From assembly GCA_012295275.1 (NCBI GenBank), contig CM022679.1:14034342-14098341 (forward strand): a DNA stretch of 64,000 nt. The letters are read 5' to 3'. The stretch is from Chrysomallon squamiferum. Taxonomy: Eukaryota; Mollusca; Gastropoda; Neomphalida; Peltospiridae. Shown here piece by piece: positions 47,640-60,779 of the stretch (position 1 is its first letter; each line of letters begins with the position of its first letter). A program made the translations under genes and the position numbers. The notes beneath the pieces were generated by a model. That model ran no database searches and was not told the DNA's origin. It saw only the letters and a list, made by a program, of their open reading frames with translations.

Positions 47640-48273
47640 AACAATAAAAGAATAATATTTTTTTATTTTTTTTTTATGCTCTTTTGTGAATGTCTGTGTT
47701 GAGGGATAATACATAAAACATGAGAATGTTGATGTACAGAAACCAAAAACTGATCATTAAAATAAAATGGTGAACACTTTCTTGTTGTTACAGAATCTGT
47801 TCAGAAATCAATTCTCAGAAATTAACAAGATGTAGTTAAAAATAACAAACAATTGATAGGTCTCAAGCCACAGTTTTGCAAGCTGAGGCGTGCAAAAACT
47901 TGTTTCCTTTATTCAGCTCCTTACACTAAAGTTTTTCTTTACAATTTCTTTTTTTTCTTTTTTTTTTTTTCTTCTTTCTTTTTTCTTTTTCTTTGTTGAC
48001 ATCAGAATGATCGGATATCATTTTTGAGGTCAACATTTGAGATATTTATCTCCAGTTTTCTGGGATACAACAGCACACCATGGCTTAAACTGATAGTTTT
48101 ATTTTCACATAATTAACAACATATGTTGCTTGGTTTATTATAAAAATAGAAGCTTTGTGAAGGATAAGGATATATAAAAAACAAAACACAAAAAAAAATG
48201 AAATAACAAAACTGTAAGGACAGAATAGGAACTGACATTAATAGTTAAAATATTGTTGAATGTAAAATATAGC

Positions 48274-48312
<39 letters not shown>

Positions 48313-49070
48313 GAAACAAAGAAAAAAGAAAAGGAAAAAAAAAAAAGAGAATATTTTAATCCATTTGTAAAAATTACAAATTGTATTGAGGAGAGGGTTT
48401 ATATTTTATTTGTAATGAACTGTTCCTTCATCTCCATATACTAAAATTAATAAATACTAATTTTAATAAATACCAAAATAAACCCAAAAAAAAAACAACA
48501 CAAAAACAACCCATTACATAGATACACTCAAATATATACATACACATGCTATTTATATAGTTTCTTACATAAAAAGTACCCCCCAAAAAAAAAAGCCTGC
48601 ATTTCTCATATAAACACATACAGTAAAAACATTGGTGAAAATTTCCCATAAGTGTAAACTATTTATAAAATTTACTATATATATATATATATATATATAT
48701 ATTTTATTCATCCTTTATTAAAACATAACACAAAACATAGACAAAAAAAAAAAACCTCTCTCCACACACAGAGAAAATAAATCTGTGTACATGTTACACA
48801 CACTTCTGTGTATATTATTATAGTGATGGTGTTAAAATCTATCACTGAGAATGCTGACAATGTTAACAACAAATACTGTTACCTGTAAACCAGGTGAGTA
48901 ACCTTTTTACCTGGTTGTTTTCAAAACAGGTTACATCTCCCTGTTATCAGATGACGATAATGAAGTGTTAATACACTTTACACTTTCCAATCAGAATTGC
49001 TATTACCTGAAATAGTAGTATTTAGATAATCATATTTTTTTAGTATTATAAACATTATTGCAGAGGTGTT
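47640..49070. other. Intron with poly(A) and (TA)n
   Basis: Poly(A) at about 48276-48306 and (TA)n at about 48678-48702. Around 48885-48936 there are paired AACCAGGT…ACCTGGTT arms. Nothing else recognised. Confidence 0.65.
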
Positions 49071-49079
49071 TTTTAGAGA

Positions 49080-50130
49080 TTGTAAGAATAATTATTAGTT
49101 TAGAAGAGTTTAGAGAAAACCTTTACATTATTTAGACAACCTGATAATGTTTGTGATATATATTAATTATCTTCTGTAGAGAAAAATACATTTCCTAAAA
49201 TATTATTTAGAGGTCATTCTTTCTGATCAGAGCAATTATTTTATACGTAATTATTTAATAACCATATTTTGTGATCAGATAATTACTTTATACAGTATAT
49301 ATCAAGAAACCATACTTTCTGATAAGAATAATTTTTCCAGTATTACATAGAAACCATAATACCTTCTGATCAGAATATTTACATCATAGAGACCATAACC
49401 TTCGGACCAGAATAATTATTTATATTATTTAGAAACCAAACTTTCTTATGAGAATAACAACTTTGTTCTGTATTTTTTAGAAACCATATTACTCTCTGAT
49501 CACTAGATCAAAATATAATAATTCGTATGAAACAGTATGTTCTGATTAAAACTTATTACTTATAGACGACACAAATCCTTTTAGGACAACTTACGTCTAA
49601 AAATACTGAGTGGCCATACTTTTTTCACTGAACAATTACTACTTGCATTAACATACAAAAGTATATCAGTGACACTTAATGGCTGTTAATATTGTAATGT
49701 GTCGAGGTGCCATTAAACAGTTATTGATCACCAAGCTGTTGTTTGGAAGCCGTACTTTCTGATTAAAGCCAGTTTTACAATAACGTAGACCACCATTGTT
49801 AACCTGCCACTCAATTCAGATCGATACAGAATCAATTATTATCATATCATATACTTGAATTATTTAGAGACCACACTCAATGTAAACATGTTTTCGATTC
49901 TGATTCTGTTAACATTATTCAGAGCCTATGAGTACTGTAAACATATTTTGTATTATTATTATTATTATTATGTTCAGAGCATAACTAATGTAAATATTTT
50001 TTTTATTATTGTTATTGTAAACATATTCTGGATTCATATTCTGTTAGGATTATTTAGTAATGCAAACATATGTATTTATTATTATTTTATTTACAGTATT
50101 TAGAGGTGATCATTATTGTAAACATGTTTT
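49080..50130. repeat. Diverged minisatellite, about 55-70 bp
   Basis: ATTTAGAAACCATACTTTCT, then GATCAGAATAATTATTT-like text, recurs about ten times to 49560. From about 49850 a related form (ATTATTTAGAG…AATGTAAACATATTTT) recurs four times. Copies are well diverged. Confidence 0.72.
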
Positions 50131-50139
50131 CAATTCTCT

Positions 50140-51480
50140 TTGTGCCTAATTCTGTTATTAATATTTGTGGTAATTAGTGTTAACATATTTCATATCTATA
50201 TTTAGAGACATGGGCAATATTATTTTATTATTTTTATATTTATCAGTGTCAGTCTATAGAAGTGTATTCATTACATTTTTGCTAAAAATTGTCCATATTT
50301 AAAGTTACTATAATTTTAAAAATAAACAACCAACAAAACAAATCGTGATGACCTTTGCTGGGCCAGACCAACTGATAACTCACTCAGTGGAAATACACCT
50401 GAAAAGAAAATGAAAAAAAAACAACAAAAAAACAGAGAAAAAGAATCTTCTTTAAGTTGTAATCAGTGTTCAGGGTGTTATTTAATCTGAGGTTTAGGGT
50501 GGTGTGGGTTTGTATCTACTAAAAATAACATTACTTTGACAGAAATAGTGTATGTGAGCCACTGGCAGGGTCAAAAAAGCATTCACAAAATGACTTTCAC
50601 AAGATAAAGTTTCTCCTCTAATTTTTACCATTTAATTTATAGATAATTTTTGTGAAAACAGATTTTATTCTTAATTCTGATATTAAAAGTAGTGGTGTGT
50701 CATCAACATTTTAATTTTTTTTTTAAACTTGTTACTTATTTATTTTAATTTTTTATTTTAGTGTTAATTTCACCAAAGTCAGTTTCACTAGCATTTGAAT
50801 AACTAATTTTGCATTATTGTTGGCATTACCTATATATATATATATTCTTTTTTTTTTAGTAAGTGTTAGAAAAATATATAGCTATCTGAAATTATAGGTG
50901 AAACAGAATGATTATCCATACCTATTTTTTATAATAAAGAAATAAATTGTTAGTTATTTAATTTCAAAAATCAGATTTCATGTTTTATTTGGCACTACAC
51001 ATATATATTACTAAGTGTTATGAAAATCTGTAGGTAAATGGAATTACAAGTGAAATAGAATGATTACCTATATCTATTTATTTATTTATTTATTTTTTAT
51101 TATTTTATTTTTTTTCCTGTTTAAATGCCACATATTGTATGAAGTGTGTTTGTTGTATGTGTGTGTGTGTGTATTTGTGCACTTTTATGTAGGAGAATGT
51201 GTGTGGGTGTGTTGTATGTTGGTATGTGTAAATGTTTATACATAAATGTATTATGTAGGTGTCTGTCTTGAATTCTGTTGTGGATATTTTTGTATATGAC
51301 TGATTAATATCTGCATGCCATATTCTAATTTCTTAAGGATTTTTTTTTCTCATTAATTATTTTGTTTTAATTATTTCAAAACAAAACAAAAAACCATGAA
51401 AAAACCCACAACAATATATTACTTAATTAAAATAATACAGTAATGCAAACACCAATACCTGTTATTTATTTATTTACAGA
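50140..51480. other. A/T-rich intron
   Basis: A/T-rich sequence with (TA)n at about 50831-50846 and TG-rich DNA at about 51140-51240. Two loosely similar segments (AAGTGTTAGAAAAATATATA… near 50862 and AAGTGTTATGAAAATCTGTA near 51014) suggest an old duplication. Confidence 0.6.
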
Positions 51481-51484
51481 GAAG

Positions 51485-51885
51485 TGTACATAATTACATT
51501 ACTTTGTGGTTGTCTTTATAAATCCCAAAGGGGCCCTGTCAGGTTTAAATCTAATATCACAAACTGATTACAACAAGCAACAACACTCAGCAAAAACTGT
51601 CTGGTCTGGTTATATTTATCAGTGAAAAAAAATCAATGATGCAGATCCCTTCCATTATACCTGTGTAATTATTACAACCTCAGTACATTGCATAACTCCA
51701 TTCCACTTCACTTATTGTTTTTCCCCCTCTGAAGAGTGCTACAAAGGGGAGTAAATCCTGTTGTAACACCTGAGGCTAATTCCTAACATTCCAGCCAGTG
51801 TTAAACACATTAATATGGTTCTGATTATCACTGACTGTTGTCTTGTATGCAGTCTGATCATGTATTTTTGACTGAATCTTCCCTT
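51485..51885. other. Complex intronic island
   Basis: Unique sequence including CCCAAAGGGGCCCTGTCAGG near 51525, then a poly(T) tract at about 51894-51925. No coding support. Confidence 0.35.
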
Positions 51886-51889
51886 GCTG

Positions 51890-51925
<36 letters not shown>

Positions 51926-52099
51926 CTTCTCTTTTCTTTGCTGCATACTTAAGTCTAATAATAACATTTGTTTTCCATCAGCATTTCTGTGCGAAAAAGA
52001 GAAAAACATGTACATATATATTGTTTGCAGATAACTTTAGTCTTATCTGAATTCTTGAACAGCCAGATTTCTGTAACTGTTGTAATACATTACCCCAGG

Positions 52100-52940
52100 T
52101 ATGTTAATTATAAGCAGTAATGTGTTAGATTAATCGGTATTAAGACATTTTAATAACAGTAATAATAAAAGTGTGTGGGATGTTGACAGTAAGAGCAGCA
52201 GTGTACTATTGGTAGAATTAGTAGGAGTCAATCAAATAGTAATGGTAATAATGTTATTACGATTACTACATCTACTTATACTACTACTACTACTACACTA
52301 CTACTTCTAGTAAAATGGCGTTTGAAAGTAAGCATTACAGCTAAGTAGAAGGGGAAAAAAATCATTGTTCTGAAAAACATAGTGTTAAGAAAGTACTGAA
52401 TTTATTTTGAAATTTATATCCTATTATCACTTTTAAGTTTATCGTTCATGACATTAAATGATCTATCATGGAAATAAAAAACTAACAAAAAGCTTGTGAT
52501 TAAAATAAAGATTGTGCTAAAAGCCATATTTGACAAATTAGACAAATCAATAAGTAGAAATACATATTAATGAAAGAATGAAAAAAAAAAAAGAAGAGAG
52601 AAAATAAATAAATAAATCAAGAATCAATTAATAAATAATTATTTAGATAAAATACACAGGTAAATACATATATAACATAAATGAATACATAAAAATTAAT
52701 AAATATAAATCAAGTCAATCAATCAATAAAATATAAATAAATAAACAGATTAAAAAACTAAAAATCAATAAATAATTACAAGACAAGCCACAGCAGTCTA
52801 CAATTTAAAAATATTTTATTTAGCAGATCATGCTTCAGATCTTTCAGTTAAACTTTTTCCTGAATTAAAAAAAAAAATTAAAAAAAAAAAAAAAAATCTG
52901 AAGCCATTCTAAGTTGTCATTTCATCATGGTAATAAAAAC
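52100..52940. other. A/T-rich intron with small repeats
   Basis: (ACT)n at about 52270-52305, AAAT-rich sequence at 52590-52780, A-runs at about 52866-52897. No gene signal. Confidence 0.7.
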
Positions 52941-52949
52941 AGCTTGTGT

Positions 52950-53122
52950 AAATCCAGAAGATGTGGCTTTATTCTTTTGAGAATTGATTTGAAAACAACA
53001 GTGCTGCTGCTGCCTGACGCTGGAGCCAGAAGCCAGCTTTTATTCTGAATTATGTCGTCTATTGATTTGCAGCACAGCAATCATCACCAATTTTTCGGCC
53101 TCGTATCATGGTAGAAAGGCTC

Positions 53123-53162
<40 letters not shown>

Positions 53163-53420
53163 AACACCCATCAACAAACCAATCTAATTAGGCCAGTTTT
53201 AGCTGCTACACACATTCACTACCGGGCTTTGCCAGCTTCGGCCTCCTTCCTTGCTACAGTGGTCAGAATATCATTATTGGGTTACAGACTGGTTACCAAG
53301 GAACTGGCATCACGATGATGTCTGCCATATGTCATGAGACCTCGGCCAGCGGGAATGGTAACCAGGGATGGGTGTTGAAGTATCAGAGTCAGTGGTGATG
53401 GGGAATGTGGAGTCAGGTTC
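52950..53420. other. Complex island split by (TG)n
   Basis: Unique, relatively G/C-rich sequence at 52950-53125 and 53161-53420, separated by a (TG)n of about 18 units. A 64-codon minus-strand open frame (53282-53476) overlaps it, with no family resemblance. Candidate regulatory element. Confidence 0.35.
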
Positions 53421-53424
53421 AGCT

Positions 53425-53500
53425 GTGAAGTGGTTAAGCCACCGGCATTACGGTTTAGAAGTATCTTGGATTGCAAACTTGGCTCCGGTTCCTGATAGGT
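53425..53500 (+). mobile_element. SINE head, second molluscan type
   Basis: AAGTGGTTAAGCCACCGGCA, then a B-box-like CTTGGATTGCAAAC (53464-53477) and TTGGCTCCGGTTCC, parallel the molluscan SINE start '…CGTGGTTAAGCCATCGG…CTGGGTTCGCAGCC…GGTACCGGCTCC…' as I remember it. The body is not found downstream, so it is a truncated copy. Confidence 0.55.
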
Positions 53501-53504
53501 GTTA

Positions 53505-55060
53505 GAGTATTATGTGATTTGTCTAATTCACTAACACAGTGGGTCTGAATTAGACTAATATGAGGCCACAAGTTCTCTGAAATTCTCTAAGTAGAGAACT
53601 TTTAAGTAGCCTAACCTGAATATTGGAGATCTAATGTAACTCTAACAGTGTCTTAACTGGACTGATCTGAATCTAACTTTCTAACACACTAACACAACAC
53701 TGTGTTTAACATACTAACAATGTAATAGTCTTGACAAATCTACCCAGCTTCAAGAGCTGTGATTTTGTAACTTATTAACCCTATATTGGACAGATCTCCT
53801 AAGAGCAAAAATAATAATTCTCTAGCACAAAAACATCAACAGTGAGTGAAGCAGACTGCCTAAGAAAGAAATGAAATAAAAATGATTAATAAAACTATCA
53901 TGCATTAACTGACTTCAAAAATAGATGACAAAATAAAAACTAAACTAAGAAATAAATATAATTAATTAAACAAAATAAATAAACAAACAAACAAATAAAG
54001 AAAAATTAAGTAAAATCATAAAAAAACTAAATGTCTAAATTGTTGTATATTAAAATTTCACGGAAATTAAGGAATTCTAAGTCCAGTATCTATTTGCTGA
54101 CTAATCAAGATACGTTTGTTTTAGTGTGTTAAAAATAAAAGTATAGACAACAAAAAATAAGGTATTTACTATAACATTTTGAATTTAATTTTTTTTTAAA
54201 AAGCGCCTTTGGATTACTTTCTCTTTACAACTGGCAAGTTAAATATATTTTACTGGGACATCATCATTTGTTGTTCATTACAGAGTATACAAAGAATTTC
54301 TGGAAAAAAATTTGTTGAAAATTCCACAGTTAAAATACGAGTTTATCTTTCTCTAAGACAGTTCAGCTAATGACCAATTTCATCTTCATGGATTTATGCC
54401 TTTGAGTATGTTAAATTTAATAATGTTATGTATACATTGAGAGGGAAGATTTTTTTCTTCATTCTTTTTCAAAAATTGAATGCTGCATCTTTGGTTATAT
54501 TCTCAGAAATGTTGATATGATTTAAGAAAGTGGAAGTACAATAATTTCAAGATAAATGTTTCCAAGTTTCTAAAATAATATATGTGTTATGATTTAATAA
54601 AAAAAATAAATAAAAAAAGTCTTCTATGAAGCTGAATTAATGTAAATAATGTATTTTTTAATGATATATTTATTAAATCATAGTTCTATAGAAAATCATC
54701 AATAGTTAAAGACCCCAAAGATAAGAAAGGAAACACTGCCACACAATGAGTTATTCTTTTCAATTAGCAGTAAAGTTTCTTTTATTTGGACCAACCCACA
54801 TACAGGACTGTACACACCACAGATCTTTTACAAAAACCAACACCACTAACATGACAGTACAGTCCACACAGGCTTTGTATTACACTAACCATAAACAAAT
54901 AGCTGACATAACCATGCAGCCGATACACTATATAAAAAGTCAGTGTTGGTCTAGTGAAGAACTGATTTCAAAGAAACCAGTATTAAATTACCAGCCTGTT
55001 TACTGGTCAGTAGCCTTGCTGAATGATCTGGTTTAAGGATAATCTCTACCATTTCTCTGT
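53505..55060. other. Intron, unique A/T-rich
   Basis: Mostly A/T-rich. The 53500-53800 part shows faint repetition of CTAACAC/TCTAACA motifs. A 96-codon + strand frame at 54746-55036 has normal composition but no recognisable domain, and its context gives no exon support. Poly(T) tracts follow at about 55098-55128. Confidence 0.55.
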
Positions 55061-55099
55061 AGTTAACAGCTTCTTTCACCTCTGATATATTGAAGTTTT

Positions 55100-55131
<32 letters not shown>

Positions 55132-55439
55132 CTCTCTCTCAGCCCAAGACTTGCAGTTTGGTGTTTTGGCAGGTACTAAAGAGATACAAGATAAAGAGAT
55201 AAAAACAAACAACAAAAAAAAAAAATTATTCATGTGAACATTCCTGGTATGTGTCTGGTTGCAAAATACCTGACTGTTTATAACATTAAAAATAAACAAG
55301 AGGTAGAAATTAGATATTAATTTATGGTTGTTAAAATAAACCCCCGTGGGTTAATTAATGGTTATTTTACTAACGAGATGATATATAAATCATACAGATT
55401 TTGAGATTAAACTGAAATGAAAATAATATTAAGTAGAAA

Positions 55440-55580
55440 ATAAAATAAAATAAATGATAAAATAAATAAATATTTAGAATGCAGGTAGAGTGTATATGTT
55501 TATAATGTTTAAAGGCAACTTTTAGATCATTTAAATACAGTTTCAAAATAATTTAAAAATGAATACATGGGCATGTGTGT

Positions 55581-55615
<35 letters not shown>

Positions 55616-55665
55616 ACAAGTATACTGTATTGATTTTTTCTTTGTTTTTAATTATTATTCATCCC
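55440..55665. repeat. AAAT-rich DNA and (TA)n
   Basis: AAAT-type repeats at about 55439-55470 and (TA)n at about 55585-55611. No other feature. Confidence 0.85.
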
Positions 55666-55669
55666 TAAA

Positions 55670-56200
55670 ATAACCACAACTGGGCCCCCCGTCACTGAGA
55701 GTTATTTGCAAGCTGCTACTTGTGGTCTGTATTTGACCCTGGCAACCTCTGCGACCCCCAATGTTTGACCTCTGCCATCAACAAATGTAACCAATGTTAG
55801 TCACTGTCCCTGTTGAAGTCTCAAGCCGAGGGAATTGTATCTTGATAACTGATTGGTCAATCTGATTTAGTGCCAGAGCCCAGCAGACACTGGTAATAAA
55901 AGACCCAGATAATTATCTTCTCCAGGCTTGGCTGTTTCTTGGCATCCTCCTTCCTTCTCTGTTGTTTTAAAAATATCTATAGCAGGGGCACAGATAAGTC
56001 TTTTGCCAGCAAACATTCCACTTGAGAAAATGATAAACAATCTGGTATTATATCCACAAGCAGCATGATAGTATTTACTTGTTCATCAGCTATTATGGAC
56101 ATCTGCTTCTGCAGGTTTCAGCAATCTAATTTAGCTCTGTGGAAGGAGAATGGCCTCAGGGGAGAACACTTCTACACTGACTGAGTTAGTTTGCTATAAA
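55670..56200. other. Strong candidate conserved non-coding island
   Basis: About 530 bp of unique sequence, among the most G/C-balanced in the window (ACTGGGCCCCCCGTCACTGA near 55679; GGCAACCTCTGCGACCCCCA near 55741). No sustained open frame on either strand. Candidate enhancer within the giant intron. Confidence 0.42.
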
Positions 56201-56459
56201 TAAAATCGTTGTGTGGATTTCATCATTTAATAATTCAATTACTTTTGTTCGCCCCATTTTTCTTTTCAGTTTTTATGATATCGATGGTCAAAGTGAAGAG
56301 GAAGATGTTTTATTACAGATTTTTTTTTTTTTTTTTTTATATGGTTATTTTATATTATATGTTTGGGTTTTTAATAAAAGTATGTATATTATATTATTGT
56401 CAGTGGTAATGATATTATTCTTGAAATTAGATAAACTGATTTATAAAATATCAGAACAA

Positions 56460-56820
56460 AAAAATAAATAAATAAAAGCCAAAAAAACAACAATATAATT
56501 TAAGAATATCTTTTTTAATTATTTGATTTATTATAGTATTTATCTTCTCATCCAACCCTTCTGTTTAATCATGTTACTGTTTATCATTCATTCAGTCCTT
56601 TAATCATCCTTCCATTCTTTCATCAATCATCTATCCTCCTTTATCTTTTCTTTCTTCTTTTCATTAAATTTCTCCATTTCTTTCTTTCTTCATCACTTTA
56701 TCAACATTACCAATTCTCTTTCACTCATTACAACCATTTAAATCTTGTTTAACTGAATTAACATAATTAAATAACAGAAATAAACGCGAAATCATCCTTC
56801 AGTTAAAATTGTTTTCATTC
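56460..56820. other. A/T- and TTC-rich intron
   Basis: AAAT run near 56460, then T/C-rich sequence with CATTC/TTTCTT motifs. Nothing recognised. Confidence 0.6.
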
Positions 56821-57060
56821 CAAATCACCACATTGTTGTGCCAGTAACACCAAGTCTTGTGTAGAGTGTTTGTAACGAGCCAGCTCTTCTTCAGGGAGTG
56901 AAGAATGTGGAAATCTGGTGTACTGGTGTAATCAAATAGTGATCACCATGGCCTGTGTGCAAGGATTGGTCACAGAACAAATTGATATTGTTGTTTTCCA
57001 GACAGAACTAATGAGGCTTGGCAGTTCTCAATGCTAGCGGCTCAGTCATTGTCAACATAT
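56820..57060. other. Complex intronic island
   Basis: Unique sequence (GTAACGAGCCAGCTCTTCTT near 56871) leading into the repeat at 57060. Candidate non-coding element. Confidence 0.3.
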
Positions 57061-57850
57061 TTACCATCTTCCAGTTAACAGCCATTCCAAACCCTCTGCG
57101 CTGCTGCTGTTATTGTCCAATAAATAAAACTCAGTCAATGTATGCGAGGATTTCCTAGATGAAGATGCTGCACGTGTTTCATTAATGGTGGTTAGATGGG
57201 TAAATGGTTTATAGATGATAAGACTTTTCCTAAGTAGAGAATAAAGTCGCTGTACCACCAAATGTTTGAAATGTTGTACGTGTTTCGTTAATGGTGGTTA
57301 GACAGGGTAAATGTTTTATGGGTAAATGTGTTAATAGATGAAAAAAACTTTTCCCGTGTTTAAAAATTGAATCAGTATAAAGTAAATACAATAAGAGATG
57401 AAAATAACATTCTGTAATACTGCATATTGATGAAAATTGTTATAGGTGTTTCATTAACGGTGGTTATTTAAATGGGTACATTTTCAACAGATGAAAATAA
57501 TTTCCCATAAAACTGAGTAAGTGTATACCAAGGTTTGATAGATGCAAATGTATAAAGTATTTGATTAATAATGTTCGGTGGACAGTAAATATTTAATATA
57601 TTAAAATAATGTTCTATAAAATTCAGTCACTGTGGCAAAGCCCTGATAAATGAAAATGTTTCTATGATTACATTTATCATCTTATACTAGTTAACAGCAA
57701 GTATTACCTTTATTCTTTTGTTTTTGATGATAAAAACTTTAGTCAGCTAAAAGCTGATAAATGAAATTGTTGTTATGATTTGACAAAAAGTTTGGAGGTT
57801 AACAAATGATGCAAGAAACTGATAAATGTTTGATGGACAAAAAATGATGC
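57060..57850. repeat. Diverged tandem repeat, about 105-165 bp
   Basis: GTTTCATTAATGGTGGTTAG, then GGGTAAAT and AGATGAAAA-AA-TTTCCC, recurs: GGTGGTTA lies near 57187, 57293 and 57461, with weaker copies to about 57850. Spacing is irregular. Confidence 0.7.
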
Positions 57851-57982
57851 AAGAAATTTATAAATGTTTTGATACATCAAAAGTGTTGAAAACATTTGGC
57901 AAATGTTCAGTTGATTAAAATTGCATTCTCTGCTATCCCATAAAGTACAGTACTCTAGGATAAAGTTGATACAAAATAATGT

Positions 57983-58125
57983 AAGCATCCATCCATGCAT
58001 CCACCTATCCATCCATTCATCCATCATGGACATCCATCTGTCAATCCACCTACCAATCAGTTATTCAGTCATTCTTTCTATCTGTCCATCTCTCCAGCTA
58101 TCTATCCATCTATACCTATCAAAAT
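57983..58125. repeat. (CATC)n microsatellite
   Basis: CATCCATC blocks with CTAT/CTGT variants. A (TA)n-rich stretch lies at about 58330-58380. Confidence 0.92.
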
Positions 58126-58529
58126 GTACACGGAATCATCAATATTAATCACAATGTAATGAGCTGTCACATCTGAAAAGTCTGTTTATTTATGAAGAAG
58201 ATTATTTCATCATTTAAACAAAGCCTATTTTGACTTGTCACTTTTGTAATAAAATTCACTAAATTATCTCATACCATAAAGATAAAACAATGGAAATAAG
58301 AATTATTTATTTGCTGTTGAAAAACAATATATATATATATGGTTTTATATATGTGTGTTATATATATATATATATAACATAAACTGTGGTAAATAAATAA
58401 TTCCTAATTAACTATTATTACTTAAAACTTTTTATTTATGTGATTATCTAAATGTGTGCATCATACAGGTTAATCAAATGTTTAACTCACTCAACCATTT
58501 AATCCAGATTTATTTATTGTTGACTGACA

Positions 58530-58715
58530 GGTCATAATATGAATTACAAAAATAACAACACAAACTCTATGAATAATAATCCAAACTTTATAAACAGTAA
58601 CAAAAAACTCTACAAATAATATAACACAAACTCCACAGAGTAACACAAATTATACAAATAATAACACAAACTGCATGAATAATAACACAAAAATCACGAA
58701 TAATAACTTGAGATT
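58530..58715. repeat. AATAACACAAACT tandem repeat
   Basis: AATAACACAAACTCTATGAA-like units of about 25-30 bp recur six to seven times. Confidence 0.8.
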
Positions 58716-58779
58716 CATGCCCTTCCTTTTGGAAGTTACTTGTATTTCAATCTATCAATATGTTTATTAACCATAAATA

Positions 58780-59150
58780 ATCCATTGCTGGTTTCTCTCA
58801 GCCTGTCTGACATTTGTCATACATTCCATCAATTACCTCTGAGGTTCTGTAAAGGTATTGAAAAATATTAATTTTCCCTTTTCAACGATCTGCAAAGCAG
58901 TAAATTGCTACTTAATAAATACTTGAATCGTTAATCCAACCCGGTCGGGGCCTCGCGAACGGCTAAGATTTTTGCAAACGAGCTTTGTGTAAACTTTTCA
59001 CCTGTGAAGATACCTGTGTGGATAAATGTATTACAGCGCTGCTGTGATTGTTGAGCAAGCCACTGTGAATGGCCTTTCGGCTTTGTGGATGAATACTGCA
59101 GTCATAAAGTATGATGCCTTCCAATGATGTGTTGTAATAGCTTGCTTTTA
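58780..59150. other. Strong candidate conserved non-coding island
   Basis: About 370 bp of unique sequence with CG-containing text (ACCCGGTCGGGGCCTCGCGA near 58940) that is rare elsewhere in the window. No open frame above 63 codons. Good enhancer or structural-RNA candidate; unproven. Confidence 0.42.
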
Positions 59151-59219
59151 TCAATTTTTACACAACAACTATGCCTTTATTGCCTTTTTTTGCCCCCCCC
59201 AACTCACTCTTTCTTACTC

Positions 59220-59329
59220 AGTTAATCTCTCTCTCTCTTTTTCTCTTTTTCTGCATGCATATTTCATGTTTTCTCTTTCTCTCTCTCTCTCAATTTGTGT
59301 GTGTATATGTGTATATATGTATACATGCA

Positions 59330-59383
<54 letters not shown>

Positions 59384-59608
59384 ATATATATGTATGTGGT
59401 CATATATATATAAGTTTTTATGTGTATGTATATATATATTTATTTATGTAGGTTTGTATGTGTATATATGTATATCAATGTATATGCTTGTATGTGTATG
59501 TATATATATATATATGTATATAGGTTTGTATGTGTATATGTATATATATATATATATGTATATTTGTACTTCTATATGTGTATATCTGTGTCAGTCTGTA
59601 TATTTGTA

Positions 59609-59664
<56 letters not shown>

Positions 59665-59680
59665 GGTACATATGTACTTG
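59220..59680. repeat. (TC)n, (TG)n and (TA)n/(TGTA)n microsatellite block
   Basis: TC-rich at about 59225-59290, (TG)n at about 59332-59380, then TA/TG mixtures with a long (TA)n at about 59617-59656. Tyr/Val/Cys/Ile-rich open frames come from this. Confidence 0.95.
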
Positions 59681-60099
59681 TACTGCTATTTCAATATTTC
59701 ACATTTAATTAAACCCAGACTCTCTTGTACAGATCATAATGATATTCATATTTATTGAAAAAAAGTAAAAAAAGAAATAGAACTATTGCAGAAAGAAATA
59801 GAAATTTCAAAGGATTTATTTGGTTATTTTATTGTTGTGCATTAATATATCATCATGGTTTTAAAATATTCATGGGTAAATTTCCATAAATCTAACAATG
59901 TTGAAATTATTACCTTTTAATGTTATTTATGTTCATATTATTTTGAAATTATATTTGTATAACAAAGCTCAATAAAGTGAAATAAATTCTAGCATTAAGA
60001 ATTTAATGAGTTGTTGGAAATTTCACTGTCTTCTGAAGAAAGGGAAATCAAGGTTTTTTCTTCTTTGCATCTTATTTGAAAAGTGGTCATAAAAGAGGG

Positions 60100-60235
60100 T
60101 TATGAGTCACTTAATATATGTATATAGATTTAGATATAGATATATATGTGTGTGTGTATTGGTATATATAGAAATGTGTGAGTATGTTTTGTATGTGTGT
60201 GTGTGTGTGTGAGTTAGGCTGAACAATGATGGGCT
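60100..60235. repeat. TA/TG-rich microsatellite
   Basis: ATAGATATA and (TG)n blocks. The preceding 59700-60100 is A/T-rich with nothing recognised. Confidence 0.8.
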
Positions 60236-60299
60236 GAAGTATGAAAGATCACAGAAGTTATTTTCACAGTGTTTAAGGGACAATAGAAACTTTCATTTC

Positions 60300-60685
60300 C
60301 CTGTCTGTCACTGTCTCTCTCTATATATCTTTGTCTTTATCTGTCTTTCTGTCTTCATCTCTTTCCCTGACTCCATTTGTTTCTTCTCTCTCTCTCTCTC
60401 TTTTTCTCTCTCACTGTCCCTGTTTATGTCTCTCTTCAGCTCCTCCTGTTTCTTTCTCTTTCTTCATCTTTGTCTCTGTGTCTGTCTTTGTATTTGTTTC
60501 TCAAACTTTGTGTCTCTTTGTCTCTTTCATTTTGCTTCTCCCACTCCCCTCTTGTCTCTTCTTTTGTCTCTCTCTGTGTGCCTCTCATTTGTCTTCTGTT
60601 TCTGTCGCTCTCTCTCTCTGACTGTCATTCTCAATCTGTCCATGTATATCTTTGTCTCTCTCTCCTTCCCTCCCTCCTTCTGTCT

Positions 60686-60762
<77 letters not shown>

Positions 60763-60775
60763 CCCTCTCTCTCAT
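60300..60775. repeat. Long pyrimidine tract ending in (TC)n
   Basis: TC-rich sequence (TCTCTGTC, TTTCTC) culminates in (TC)n of about 36 units at about 60690-60762. The Ser/Leu-rich frame (up to 154 codons) on the + strand and Arg/Glu frames on the minus strand are artefacts. Confidence 0.95.
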
Positions 60776-60779
60776 TCTT

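Noticed and set aside
54746-55036. 96-codon + strand frame of ordinary composition
   Set aside because: No recognisable domain, no acceptor or donor in suitable places, and A/T-rich surroundings. Kept as unknown rather than called; an RNA-seq peak would reopen it.
59394-59712. Tyr/Ile/Cys/Val frames of 60-104 codons
   Set aside because: They derive from TA/TG microsatellites.
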